Source: Labia minor (Eukaryota > Arthropoda > Insecta > Dermaptera > Spongiphoridae). From it: 64,000 nucleotides of DNA. The notes below the pieces were generated by a model. It made no database searches and had not been told where the DNA came from. It saw nothing but the letters and a program-made list of their open reading frames with translations. Each line of letters begins with the position of its first letter. Positions within the stretch are counted from its first letter, which is position 1. The stretch covers positions 13,379,580 through 13,443,579 of the forward strand of contig OY720344.1 of assembly GCA_963082975.1 (NCBI GenBank), read 5' to 3'. A program made the translations under genes and the position numbers. Shown one piece after another: positions 1 through 12,010 of the stretch.

Positions 1-494
1 TAATGTAAAATGTTTTTATTTGAATTTATCCGTGCCACTTGTTTATATCGTTTCATTTGCTTTTAAATAACCATTTTCAAAGAAAATTTTGATAATTTGA
101 AAGGATAAATAAGATGCTTTATCTTCATGCCTACATGTTATAAAAGATGTTTTTATAGCTATTATATTGTGACTTAAATGTTCGATTCATGATTCATTTT
201 TTTTTAAGATCCTTCTTTGCTGATTTCTCAATTCCTTTTAAATCGGGATCAACGTTTTTATTTTCGTTTTTGAGAGTGAAAGAAAAGAGAGTAAATATTT
301 TTACATATTTTTAATCAGATTTTTTAATTTAATCAATTGTAATTTATCTTTTTGTTAATTGAGAAATCGAATAAATGTTGACTAATAGAAAATAAGCCTT
401 TTTATTAAGGCTAAAAAGATAGAGAAGAAAATACCACACACAAACATAGGTTATTATTTTTCATAGTCTTCTTTTAGCTCAAAACATATCAATA
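1..494. other. AT-rich non-coding stretch
   Basis: No open frame of note, no splice-bounded exon and no recognisable repeat. The sequence is A/T runs with short GA-rich patches. Confidence 0.5.
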
Positions 495-772
495 CCTAAC
501 AATATCTTTAACGCCCAGCCATTTCTTCAAGTTTAAAAAATAGTCGCAAGGGGCTAAATCTGGTGAATATGTTGCATGTGGTAGCAGTTCGTAACGTCAT
601 CGGTTAGCCTTATCCTGTATAAATATTTTTATAAAATGTGATATACCCAGTTCGTTGAGATGCCTACAGCTTTAACCACTTTACCTTCTTTCAATATCCG
701 AAGATCCAATATCATTCTATGGATTTTATCGACAATTTTTAACGAGACAATCTCTTTTGGGTTATCCAACCA
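495..772 (-). pseudogene. Mariner-like transposase remnant, internally deleted
   Basis: Read on the minus strand, the first part (about 772-640) gives a helix-turn-helix-like segment with the words KIVDKIHRMILD and VKAVGISTNWVYHIL, which matches the N-terminal DNA-binding region of mariner transposases. After a short degenerate join, about 590-500 gives ELLPHATYSPDLAPCDYF. This is the C-terminal catalytic motif, in which the D of PCDYF is the third acidic residue of DD34D. Everything between, including the first two catalytic aspartates, is absent or unreadable, and stops and frameshifts occur. I found no terminal inverted repeats. The piece differs in sequence from the other mariners here, so it is a separate, old lineage. 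Identity as mariner is recognition of family motifs; the subfamily is not established. Confidence 0.75.
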
Positions 773-1170
773 TATAAATATAATTTATTAAATATATATA
801 TATTAGATAGTACAAATAATATGATTTGAATAGAAATAAAAATTATATTGATTTTGTTAAATAAATCGACTTATTTGTTATTATTTGTAACATAGATAGA
901 TGATGAGATAGTTAAAATTTCAAACTGCAATGAGAAGATGAGAGCCATGGGAGTGAGTAAAGAAGAGGATGAGGGAATTTTCCCCCGGGCGAAATTAAGA
1001 GGGTGGATGAACAAACACGTTTGTTCAACATGTCCGTCGTATCCATCCCGAGGAATTTTGCTGGAAAATGGAATGGAATGAGTGGAAATAGGGATGAGCT
1101 GGGCTTTTTTCTTCTTTACAACATCACATCCTATCGAAACACACAATATACAATATTAGAGACGTGAGAG
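773..1170. other. GC-richer block of unknown role
   Basis: About 890-1160 is clearly richer in G+C than its surroundings and has an open frame of about 90 codons on the minus strand (1146-871). I recognise no domain, and the frame lacks good splice sites. At 1009-1026 there is an inverted repeat GAACAAA-CACG-TTTGTTC; each arm contains an ACAAACA-type forkhead core. It may be regulatory or a conserved non-coding element. Confidence 0.25.
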
Positions 1171-3480
1171 AGATTCTCTTTCAAGGAGGATTTCAAATCT
1201 TTTCTACCAATTTTTGATATTTTCAAGTACAAAACATCATTAATCATTTTTTTTTTGCTATATGCACTTAGATAATCCAATTTGTTAATCAAACAAAACA
1301 AATTAATTAAACTTGTTAATTTTTACATAATTTCATCTAAAAATATATTTATTGTATTTTTACAATTATATATAAATTGAAATAAATCATCACACACATA
1401 ATTATAATTTTTCTTTTTTTATGTAATAACAATTCCGTTATTATAACAAAAATTATAAATTTAAATTTTTATTATATTAAATTAAGAAACAAAAAAACAT
1501 AATTTAAAATATAATTTAATTATATTATATGAAATGATAAATTAAATTATAATCATTTACAACGATTAAAACCACCACCAATAATAAAATTAATGAAATT
1601 TATCACAGATTGAAAATCTCTAGTTTCTTCACTATCACTGATTAATATTCTTGTTCCTTAATCATATATATCATTCACGTTTTATATATCCCAAATTCTC
1701 CTATCTCAACCTTTTAAATAATTATCTAAGATTTACTTTGACATTTTAAAAAATTTGACCTAAATCTTTTCAATTTTCTTTTCTCTTCAGTCTCATTTCT
1801 CTTCTCCAAACATTCACTTAAAAATTTGACGAGATTTTCAAACCATGTGATTGATCTTCTACTATGTCACAGCTGCCTCATCAGTTCTCAAGCAGTTACA
1901 ACCAATATTATTATGTCTCTTAAAAATAAAGCTGTCTAATTTCTAATTGTGTTGGTTACTTCTTTATAAAAATAATTTTTATTCAGAAAATAATAATATT
2001 AATATAATATATATTTGAATGGATTCATTAATAATTTTAAACTTTTATTTAAATATATAATAAATTTAAATAAATAAGTTTAAATTAAAAAACAAAACAA
2101 AAAATAATCAATTACTTAAAAGTTTGGAGAAATTTAAAGATAATTATAAAAATTATCAAAAAAATTAGATATTCTTACTAATAAGAATATAATTACTTTG
2201 AAAATATTTTAATTAATATACGTATATCATTTTTTTGTTAAATACGTAGCAATAACAATATGACACTATTTTTCTTTATTTTGCATAGATATATTATAAA
2301 CGTACGTATATTTGATTTAAAATTCAAATTCAAATAACTGTTTTATGGATATCACGCAAACTTAATTTTTCTTTCTTAATATATTACTTAAAAGTTGAAT
2401 TTTAATTATACATTTTCTTATTCTTTCTAGTTTTTAGTTAATATTCTTTGGATTGATATAATGCGCAATTCAAAGAGGGATATGAGAAGGGTTAGGGATA
2501 TACGATGTGTTTTCTATATCTTGAAAACTAGACCTTTTGGCGTGGCAAATACATTACACTAACAGATAAAGCTTGTCTACCTTATTTATAAGCGAACACT
2601 TGTGTTAACTGAAATTTCATCACATTTATTTCAAAGGCCCGTAATTTGTTTTCTTTTACAATTTTTGTAATTATAGTGTATTCTACATTTTTGCATAGTC
2701 TTCTAAATTAATATTAAGACTTATTTATTTACATATCCCTCATTATTTACTATTAGTAAGACTTTATCTCAAATTGTTTCATGGCGTACGATATATCTCG
2801 TCTTAACAATGAGAGTATTAGATGATGGTCTGGAGGTGAAGACCATGAAACAAAACAGAAAGTTGTAAAAGTGGCGCGTACGTGAGAATATACTTTTTTA
2901 TGAGTGTTTCGCGGTTTTGGATAAAATTATAGCCTCCAAACAATTTAATAAGAAGAAAAAAATATTCATAGTCGCAGACTTGTCTATATATATACATATA
3001 TTATATAAGTTATATAATTTTTAAACCTTACCTAATTAAATATTTAAACATTTCAAGTTTAGAAGTTTTAATATTTGTTTTACATGTAATTTCTCATAAA
3101 CAATATCCCCCACATCGGCTCCGCAATATCCCATTAAAGATATTGCGCAAAAGTTGACCTTGTTTTTATTTTTGTACATTTTAGTAATTCTTATTTTAAG
3201 AATAAAGCTATCATTTTTAATATTTAATACTCAATAGTCCTAGGTACCACCATTAACACCAATAATCATGTCATAATTGGAATTAGTTTTTGAGATTTGG
3301 CAAAAATCCGAGTTGTTCGTCATATCTCTCGGTTTTACTTTAAATAGTTTATTTTATAAAAAATTTTTATAAGTGTATTTGATTTAATTTTTTAATTTTT
3401 GTTTTTTTGTTTTTGTTTTTTGGGAGGTGTTTTGAAATATTTTTAGATTAAAAATCAATATCTATATATATTAAAAATTC
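1171..3480. other. AT-rich non-coding stretch
   Basis: Mostly A/T-rich low-complexity DNA. I see no transposase, reverse transcriptase or exon-like segment. A small hairpin (ATGGTCT...AGACCAT) lies near 2824-2846. Confidence 0.5.
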
Positions 3481-3495
3481 ATAGTGCTTTCTATT

Positions 3496-3637
3496 TGGGT
3501 AGATAATGTGGGAAAGGACGTTAGAGAGATGGGAGAGGATAGGAACTGGAGGGTTGTGGCTCAGAATAGGAATACTTGGAGGGGTGAGGTTGCTGCGGCC
3601 AAGAACTTTCGAGTTCCGTAGAGCCACAGAGATAGAT
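3496..3637 (+). mobile_element. 5'-truncated non-LTR retrotransposon tail (family D1)
   Basis: A 142-bp insert that encodes the last codons of a LINE ORF2: VDNVGKDVREMGED, then VVAQNRNTWRGEVAAAKNF. It is followed by the family's short 3' UTR (GAGCCACAGAGATAGATA). It is bounded by a perfect 15-bp direct repeat ATAGTGCTTTCTATT at 3481-3495 and 3638-3652, the target-site duplication expected from target-primed reverse transcription. The same end occurs at 32.9-33.2 kb and 34.8-35.1 kb. Extreme 5' truncation is typical of LINEs. The clade cannot be named from this short end. Confidence 0.8.
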
Positions 3638-3652
3638 ATAGTGCTTTCTATT

Positions 3653-4490
3653 CAAACCTTTTAGACATTCATACTTTAACCGTAACATTCAATTCTCATT
3701 TAACGTTCAGTTCTTTTACTAAGTTCAATCATTACATTCACTTTAACTTTTCAAAGTACTTATATATTTTATTGTTTTAATTCTTGTTTAACTAAACTTG
3801 TTTTATTTTCATAATATCTTCCCCCAATTGAATATTTTTAAAACTAGTCTTTGTTAATTTGATATTTATCCAAAATATAGATTTTATATGTGATTAATAA
3901 TTTTAAAAATTATTAAACATAATTAAAATCAAAATTCAAATTCTCTTAAAATGTAAACTTAAAGAAAACGGTTTATTAACTAATAATATAGTAGATTTAA
4001 ATAAGTTTTATGAGCTATTAAGAATATATACAAAAAACACTAATAAAATTATATATTTTACTTTTTAAAATTATATTTTATTATTATATGTATAAAATCT
4101 CTTCTCTTAAAATACTCAAAGTAATTAACATGTTTTTTTATTAAAATTTAATTTTAGTTAATACTTTAATATAAAATGTAAAATAAACTAAAGGAACTTT
4201 GTTAAGTAATTTAAGAAAATAATTGTAAGTTTCTAATACATTTCAAACCTGTTACTTTAACTTCTCATGTAATGATCATCAACATCAGAGTTTCTGATTA
4301 ATATGCTTAAGACTTAAATTTCATTTGAAAATGTTTATATTAGACTAATGATAGGAGGGGCTAAATTACCCTTAAATTATACACTTGTGTTACAACGGAA
4401 ATTAGTTTCATTTTTTTCTGTATTTGAATAAACAAAATGTAAAATATTAGCCTATATACTAATATTTTTTAACAAAATAAAAAAAAAAAA
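3653..4490. other. AT-rich non-coding stretch
   Basis: Nothing beyond A/T-rich low-complexity sequence was seen. Confidence 0.5.
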
Positions 4491-4962
4491 TCTAGAGTGC
4501 CTCCACTCGACTTTCTCGCAAATATGAATTGGATTAATTAACATACATATATTAAATTTAAATTAATTTATATAATTAATTAAATTTAAGTATAATTGAA
4601 TTGGATTAATTAATTAATTAATTAATTAACAAATTATATTAAATTTAAATTTAAAACCTTTACCTTAATTTTGAAATCAAAATTTAAAAATATTAATTCC
4701 GGTTCTTTCAGCAATTCAATAAAGCTGAAATTCTATATATAGCAGTTTTATACAATTTTTAATCATGTGAAAATCTATCAAACATATATCTTTATTTTTA
4801 TGGTCAGTTTAGAGGAAAACAAAATGAAAACGTGGTAGGTAATGGTCCCTTTTCAAATGAGCTACATTTATCAAAAATTGATACTAAACTACGAATTTTG
4901 AATAATGCCCGTATACCAAATTTCATTATTCTAGCTCAAAACGTTTTTGTATAATATTGCAT

Positions 4963-5015
<53 letters not shown>

Positions 5016-5131
5016 TACACACATAGAGACATTTTTCTCAACCTTAATAAAAATGACTCAGGGACAAAACGTTTAAAAACATCAAAATCCCGTCATGAAA
5101 ATTTACATGGTCTCAATACTGGCGAGATAGT
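4491..5131 (-). mobile_element. Repeat A copy A1 (Helentron/DINE-like, short subfamily)
   Basis: In reverse orientation this is the same repeat as A2-A6. The 3' end is at 4491, with hairpin GAGTG..CACTC at 4495-4508 next to a subterminal GCGAG-type motif. The 5' end is at 5131 (ACTATCTCGCC read on the minus strand). Between them are a CA/TA microsatellite (4964-5010) and the core words near TACCAAATTTCATTATTC. The E-box module present in A2, A4, A5 and A6 is replaced by an AT-rich segment, as in A3. No coding capacity. Classification rests on structure, not on a database match. Confidence 0.7.
4964..5010. repeat. (CA)n(TA)n microsatellite
   Basis: Alternating CA units run into about 15 TA units, inside repeat A1 at the place where other copies carry TG/CA repeats. 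Confidence 0.9.
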
Positions 5132-5367
5132 TCAATTAAAAATGCATATATAAATTAACTAAAATTATTTATTTAATAAACTACAGAAGAATTAATATTT
5201 CAAAAATAGATAATAATGAAATTAATATGAAATTGAAGAATGGTACCGTTAAAATAGAAATATAAATTAAAAGAAATTTAATTTATATTACGCAATTGCA
5301 AATTATTATTAATTACCGATGGTCGACCACATTTGGTATATTGTGTAGTTAAGGAATTGAGAATTCT

Positions 5368-5656
5368 CATTGGAGACTTGAGTCTTGAGTGTCGTCCGGC
5401 GGATTTACCTGGAACATCGCGTGGGCAGCAACATTTCTCAAAAAGGGGTTGTGTATGGATGTCCTTCCGGCCAGGGAAAATGTTCGTGTCTCCTTCTCCA
5501 ATTCTTGATCAAGGCTGACTCGATATTCATTTTCACCGATAATGAAAACTTCATTCCTTCCCCCACCTTGGATACATGGATGGGTCTCTGGACACGTGCA
5601 GACCATATGTTCCATGACCAAATGTCCTTTATTCTCCCTTTTAGCAACATTCTATA
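5368..5656 (-). other. Candidate exon or conserved island, unknown gene
   Basis: A GC-richer island in AT-rich DNA. On the minus strand one frame stays open for about 90 codons and reads as ordinary protein, e.g. VCTCPETHPCIQGGG and ENEYRVSLDQELEKE. The frame runs into a good donor (TTCCAG|GTAAAT, around 5432-5421). A weak AT-rich acceptor (ATATAG) lies just upstream near 5656. Two plus-strand frames are also open across the island, so strand is not certain. I do not recognise the protein family. It could be an internal exon of a gene with long introns or a chance open frame in a conserved element. Confidence 0.3.
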
Positions 5657-7055
5657 TTATATATTACAGTAATTTATAATACAAATTTATATGTAATACA
5701 TATAATTTTAATTTTATAAATTATTATTATTTTTCCATTGGATATCATTAAAAAAACCAAAAAAAAAAACAAACAAAAACAAACACTCAAAATGGATAAA
5801 ATATCGAATTCGATATTTTTGTGTGTGATTGGTTATATAAAAATTCTCTTTATATTTTAATTAAACCACTCTAATATTTATCAACAAATAAATTATTTTT
5901 TTTTTTTAAAAAAATCCGATCTGTGTAGATTTAACGAATTCTATTTAATAAAAGAGAAAAAAAAAATGTAGATATTTTTTACTATAGTATTGAAATTTTC
6001 TCATTTTGAATTGTTTCACAGAAATTTTTTATCACATTCATTTTGATTGAAAGTCATTTTGAGTGTAAATGGCTTATTCTCTCACTTTCTCTTCCTTCCA
6101 AAAAAAAAAAAAAAAAAAAATCTTTTTATATAATGATATAGAGCGAGCGGTTGGTGTTATACAATTTTTGCTTAAAAATTGTATATACATGGTGTTATGA
6201 TAGGAATGGGACCTCTTCATATTATTCATATATCCGATAATATATCTTGGGTGATGATAGGGTGTTTGCAATGGGCGAAATATTCCAAAGCCTGCGTTTT
6301 ATCAAACAAATGAGATCAATCAAGTAGGCGTCACGTATGTTGAAGGGACTCGAGTTAGGTTGAGGATGGTTGATAAGGGTGAGGGTGAGAGTAGAAAGGG
6401 TGACTCGAACGAATATTCTTTGATATGAATTTCTTTCTTCTTTGGAGAAAAGCAAATAAAGCTTCTCTTTGATGGAACAGAATTAATTTCACGCCCAGGC
6501 CATTCATCTTATTAAAAGCTATTAAGCCCAATTAATTTAAATTTATTTAATGAACCATTGCGAGATAATTTCTTTTTTAAGAGGGTGAAATGATGGTTGT
6601 TTTTTTTTTATTTTATTTTTGTTTTTGTTTAATCTAAATGCGTTGTTGTGTTATATTTAATCGGAATTTGCACTTGTTTGGTTAAAATTACACCCCCATT
6701 CAAGATAGATATATTTGTCAGTGTCGTGAATGTGGCTAGTTAAATGTGCAAAGAGGATTCCCAACATTCTATTGTCTTCTCTAGAAAGAGTACAATTAAT
6801 TAATCAGAGTTTGTAATCCTTGACTGACCAACATACATACCATAGAATACTAACTCTATTCTACTTCACCCATCACTTGTAAGTTTTATAAATATTTTGA
6901 TGACATATACTATTCATTATTTTGTTCTTGTTCTCAACGTTAATTCCAACAATAGCTGACACATAAGCAATCTTCATCGCACCAAAAAAAAAAAAAAAAG
7001 AAAACAAGAATATCTAAATATTTAACATTTTATATTATAAACAATTATTTAATAA

Positions 7056-7086
<31 letters not shown>

Positions 7087-7204
7087 GATTGTTAAAAAAA
7101 AGTCAAACCACTAAATAGTTTAATCATTTAAAAGATAAAATAGATAAAAAAAATTTTATTTTTCCCTCTCTCTACAAATATTTCAATGGTTAAACTCCTG
7201 TGGT
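5657..7204. other. AT-rich stretch with A/T homopolymers
   Basis: Long A or T runs (e.g. 6101-6120 and 6983-7000) and low-complexity DNA. About 6230-6450 is somewhat GC-richer, with a 77-codon minus-strand frame that I cannot identify. No mobile-element ends seen. Confidence 0.45.
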
Positions 7205-7645
7205 AGATAAATTTTAAAAATAAAAATTAGAAAAAAAAAAACTTTTTAAAAACACGCTTTTATTTAAATGCAGAAAATAATTTCTCCACACACACCACGA
7301 TTTCCTTACAATTAATTATATCTAAAAAATGAAAGCGTGGGCGCAAAACATGCAAGGAAAAATGGAAATTCTACTTCAAATAGATATAACTATCAAGTAT
7401 AGTGGAAAAGGAAAAAAAAAAAACAGAAAGGTTTGTTCATATACAATGAAATGTCCTTCGTATTCTTTTCCTTTTCTGCATGTTTGGCGCCCATGCTTTC
7501 ATATTTTAGATTAATTGTAAGGAAATCGTTGTGTGTGTGGAGAAATTAGTTTCTTCTTTTTAATGCATTTAAATAAAAGTGTGATTTTAAAAAGTTTTTT
7601 ATAATTTTTTTATTTCCTAATTTTTAGTCTTGATAGATAGTTTAT
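7205..7645. mobile_element. Long-inverted-repeat MITE / foldback element G1
   Basis: The outer arms (about 7205-7365 and 7478-7645) are imperfect inverted repeats. Shared words include CTTTTATTTAAATGCA, AATTTCTCCACACACA, ATTTCCTTACAATTAAT and GGGCGC next to ATGAAAGC. The spacer is about 110 bp. The same arrangement and motifs (AAAATAATTT near the outside, CGTGGGCGC near the inside) recur in G2 and G3, so these form one family. No coding capacity; presumed non-autonomous DNA transposon. Target-site duplication not determined. Confidence 0.65.
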
Positions 7646-9168
7646 GATTTCAGGTTATAGTGTTAAAAATTAATTACTTTATTAATAATTAATAATATCT
7701 CCGAGGTCACCTATGTTTGACTTGGAATGAACGTGAATATTGCATTGTCATTGGAGTTGCATATGTATACAAAATTTCAGCTCATTCGAACATTAAAATG
7801 GGTCAAATTGGGACAGGACACTATGTGAAACTAAATATAAGCGTGTAATAAATTTCAATTTCTATTTACATTTGAAATCTTTAAGGCACAAATGGTCTTT
7901 GTTGCTGAGGTGCATCGATGTTCAAATAATAATAATAATACATTTGAAATGATGTTTTAATATAAATATTTTATTTTAAAATAGATTTGATTATTATATT
8001 AATCAAAATTAATTTTATTCAGATTCATTATTAAAGTAGATTAATTACGAAAGATTACAAATGTGATTCTGCAGATGGAATTTCAACCCTTCTTTTTCTT
8101 TTTTTTTTTTTTTTTTTCCTCGTTAAGAAACAAATTAATTTTTTTTCTTTTATTGATTTTATAATATAAAAAATTAACATTAATTATAACTTTCGAATAT
8201 ATAAAATCCCGGGGGCTGGGTTTAATTTATAATCAACTCAAGCCTTTTACTTCCTCTCAAAGCTCTCATTCTCATTAAATGATGTTATAAAAAAAATATT
8301 TTGTCATTAAATACTCTCCACCTTAGTTTTATAGGTATTTATTTATTTTTTTGTTGTTTAAATAATTTCACAATTTTGTTTATTATTCATTTTTAAATAG
8401 GCTATTTATGTATTTCATTTAGAAGTTTGGCTATAATAAACCCAACCATTAAAGTTTCAACTAACTTATACTTCAAATTTTAAACATAATTAGGACACAA
8501 TATATGAAATAGGTCTTATCATTAAATTGTCCATAAATGTCGTACCAAAATTCTATTTTATGTCACAATACTTAGAGTTATACCTATATATATAATAAAA
8601 TGTTCCACATGCAAAATTTCATGATCTGGTGTTAAATCTTGACATTACAACCAATATAATACTATACAAAGTATACAATGACATTAACATCACCCCTTAA
8701 GTTTCGAATAAATTTAAACTACAAAGTTTATATGAAGTTTTTATCGGTATACTTTACCCGATAAGATTTTTACCTTTCTAAATCACTGATACGATGGATC
8801 ATTGAGTCAGTTTGAGTAAAAAAAAACATGAATTCAAATCTAAGTTGACATCAACTTTAGTGAAGAAAAGAATTTATTCATACTTAACTATAAAAGAATT
8901 ATTTATAGACTTTTGAAAAATTCTAAAAGTACCACTAGTTTGAATAATGCTTCTTATTTATTTATTATTGTAAAAAATACAGAATTCATTTAAAATTAAA
9001 ACATTAAATTATTTAAAATTTAATTTATTTTATTTACTTAATATATTTACTTATAAACAATTAATTTTTAAAAACAATTCTCTAAATACAATTTTTTTTT
9101 TATCTTATTTATTTAAAGATGGCCAACTAAACAATTTGAATAAAAGAGAGAGAGAGTGTCCAATTAAA
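7646..9168. other. AT-rich non-coding stretch
   Basis: Low-complexity DNA with a 19-T run near 8100-8118 and a short GC patch at 8208-8220 (CCCGGGGGCTGGG). No gene or mobile element recognised. Confidence 0.5.
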
Positions 9169-9834
9169 AATAAGTTGACCTGTGGCCAGGTCCGAACCGA
9201 CCGACGGATTGAAATAAATTAATTTCCAGCTACAGAAACAATTTCAAATAATTTTAATATATCTATTAATGTAATAAAAAACAGATATAGATAGAACATA
9301 AATATTTTTAATTTATTTTATTTATAATATATAGCTGATGTAGCCGGCGTTGCCGGCGTTACCCGAGGCTGTGACGTCATGAAGGGCTGGGTGACGTCAT
9401 ATAATTTTAAATTAAGAAAAACATAATGAAGATGATTTTTCCCGAGGATAAAACCAATACATTCGTGGTGATATGTAAAAAAATCTCCTCATGTGAAATT
9501 TGGTGTGAAAATAACCCTTCCCTTCCTATCGTCGATCGCTAATACTACCACTTCCGGTTTCCGGATTTGCACCAAAAGTTGATCAATTCATCCCACTGAT
9601 GCATTAAGTAAATATACCAAATTTCATCAAAATCCGTTGAGCCGTTCAGGCTGTACACATCTATACGGACAGACGGACGGACGGACGGACAGACGGACGG
9701 ACGGACGGACAGACATCATGCTAAAAATACTTTTTTCTGTTAAGAAAATGCATGATTCGTGGAGATATGTAAAAATCTCCTCATGTGATATTTGGTGTGA
9801 AAACAATACCTCCCTTACTATCGTCGGTCGGTAA
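9169..9834 (-). mobile_element. Repeat B copy B1 (Helentron/DINE-like)
   Basis: Nearly complete copy in reverse orientation. The 3' hairpin ACCTG-TGGC-CAGGT (9178-9191) is preceded by CAACTTATT read on the minus strand. Subterminal inverted repeats ACCGACCGACG (9196-9206) and CGTCGGTCGGT (9822-9832) match perfectly. In between lie a GC-rich segment with two TGACGTCA palindromes, two direct copies of an ~86-bp block with CACCAAATTTCACATG, the core ending in ACCGGAAGTGG, and a GGAC/CAGA tetranucleotide microsatellite (9666-9714). The apparent open frame at 9637-9834 is only the microsatellite and flanks. Non-coding. Confidence 0.8.
9666..9714. repeat. (GGAC/AGAC)n microsatellite in B1
   Basis: Tetranucleotide units GGAC with periodic AGAC variants. 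The reverse complement forms the CCGT/CTGT array in B2, B3 and B4. Confidence 0.9.
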
Positions 9835-9962
9835 AAAATATCTTCTTAAAAAAACTTCTTTTCTGAAAATTAATAATTAAATATTTCCGTGATATTCATA
9901 CTTTCAATGCATTAAATATAAAATTATCTACATAGTTGGCTTTTATCACATTACTATTCCAT

Positions 9963-10189
9963 AGTGTGACCCTATTTTGAAAACACCAAATCGGGACAAC
10001 CAACTTGAGAAAAATTTAGAAAAAAATTCGGAAATATTCAAAAGCTTTTTTTAGAAGCAAATTGAAAAAATTTTGAAAAAAGTACAAATTGTCCTAAATA
10101 TTTGAAAATACGGGACAATAGACTGTCCCGAAAACTTTTTTCGGCACGCCGGGACAGAGCACCTAAAATCGGGACATTTGGTCACCCTT
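9963..10189. mobile_element. hAT-like MITE with GTGACC ends
   Basis: The left end AGTGTGACC and the right end (read inward, AGGGTGACC) form imperfect terminal inverted repeats. Both are followed by internal GGGAC/GTCCC motifs. It is flanked by CTATTCCAT (9954-9962) and CTATACCAT (10190-10198), a 9-bp direct repeat with one mismatch that fits the 8-bp duplication of hAT elements plus one shared base. At 227 bp with no transposase, it is non-autonomous. Confidence 0.55.
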
Positions 10190-10198
10190 CTATACCAT

Positions 10199-11700
10199 TA
10201 CGATATCCACCACGATTGTCTACTTTTCAAGTTTTGATTCCCGGGCCGGGCCTCACTTTCTGGAGTCAACTACAATGTCCATTCAGTCTACAAAATTACA
10301 ATTAGGAAACCTCTTGAATTTTGTAGTTTTTTAATAAAATATTATTAAAAACAGGTATTTTTAAAATTATATTGGAAAGGGATATTGATGATATTGATCA
10401 GTTGAAGGCCTGGAATACCCTCGATCCTGTGAATGTTTATATTTGCAGTTTGTAATTAGTTTAAATGTTTATATTATTATTAGATATCAATTCGTGATTG
10501 TCTCGGAAAAACTAACGTAAACTCACCATTCGATATTTTTCAATTTTTTAAACAATTGTATTACTCACAATTATAATACAATATTATATTAAATAATATA
10601 GCCGATGTAATGTAAGTAAGTTAAAATGTAAACTGTCATGTACACAATTAATATGACAATAATAATAAAAAAAAAACATTATTTTAATTGGATATCGAAA
10701 AGGTAGTGAATTTTTTTATTTATACATTTATATTTATATTTATTGATGATGTACGGAAAGAAAAAAACAAAAACAAATAAACTACTAAAAGAAAACTAAT
10801 ATAAAATTATACTGAAGATAGCAAGTTCCTAAAGATGAAATGACAAATATGATGTACTCTAAAATATCATGTTAGCTTCTTGATATTTATGAGTCCGAAT
10901 TTTAAAACTACCTTAAAGTTATTATAAGAATAAATTTGAGATAAAATATAATATCAGCCACCACCAACAACAACATACATCGGATTCATATTTTCTATAA
11001 ATATAAAATAGAGGAGATAAGGGCACAGGTGCAGAGAATGCCTAGCTTTTTTTTAGAGAGAACAATAGAATTGTAGTTTTAATCAAACTTTTATAAACGA
11101 TTTATTTTTTTATTTTCACACAAGTTATACAAACTAAAATTTGATGATATTGAAAAATATTGAAACTTTCTAAACTAGAACACATATACATATAGATAAA
11201 TTTATAAATATAATATAACAAAGTATAATGGAATAAGTTTATTTTAACTGCCAATTGGTATTATTTATAAGGATCATAGATGAAATTTATAAATATTTTC
11301 ATTTAAATTATATGCATTATTTATATTTAAATAAAAATGTTTTACACTGTTATTTAATTCACTAATCCTTATTATAAAATAATAATAATAATAATAAACG
11401 AAAAATAATATTAAATTAAAAATTTATGAAATTATAAAAATATGTGTCTAGTAATATAAATTAAAATGGATTTTTATTGATAATTATAAATATATATATA
11501 TTTATATATATATATTGTCGTATATTGGAGGCTTAGTATGGATTGGGTTATTAAAAAAAGGGTTTAAAATTAATAAAATTGATCTTTAATTTAATTGTTT
11601 ATAATTAACTGTTATAATTAATAGAATCCAACGAGGGTTGTTAAGGGAAGAGGTAAAGTTGAATGCATTTAAAAAATAAAATATTAAAATATAATAGTAT
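10199..11700. other. AT-rich non-coding stretch
   Basis: Low-complexity DNA. A short GC patch at 10239-10250 (CCCGGGCCGGGC) stands out; no gene recognised. Confidence 0.5.
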
Positions 11701-12010
11701 CGAATTCAGGGCATGGGGAGAAAAGTGTTGATTCTCTGGACGACGTTCTCTGGGTTCCTTCTAGGCATTCAATAATACATCTTCTCTGGGCAGTAACTTC
11801 TAAGTTTACCCTCAAGATAGGATCCTGATACTGTTGTATCGGTCAGTGATGATGTCTCTCTGTGTCCTCTCCAACCCGGAAAATGATATTACACTACTCA
11901 CACACATTTCATCAAACTGAATGACTCTACCTCCCATCCGAGCAGCGCTTGTACTACTCTTCCACTAACTCACCCCCTCTCTCCACTCAGGTGAATGATA
12001 TTCAGTTCTC
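11701..12010 (+). other. GC-richer block with splice signals, possible non-coding exon
   Basis: This block is near 45% G+C by eye in a much AT-richer region. A pyrimidine-rich acceptor (GGGTTCCTTCTAG, ending 11765) and a good donor (CACTCAG|GTGAAT, junction near 11990/11991) bound about 225 nt. All three plus frames in that interval contain stops, so if it is an exon it is untranslated (5' UTR or lncRNA). It could also be a promoter or other conserved element. Confidence 0.25.

Noticed and set aside
9637-9834. 65-codon plus-strand open frame with repeated RTDG-type residues
   Set aside because: It is the translation of the GGAC microsatellite and the end of repeat B1.
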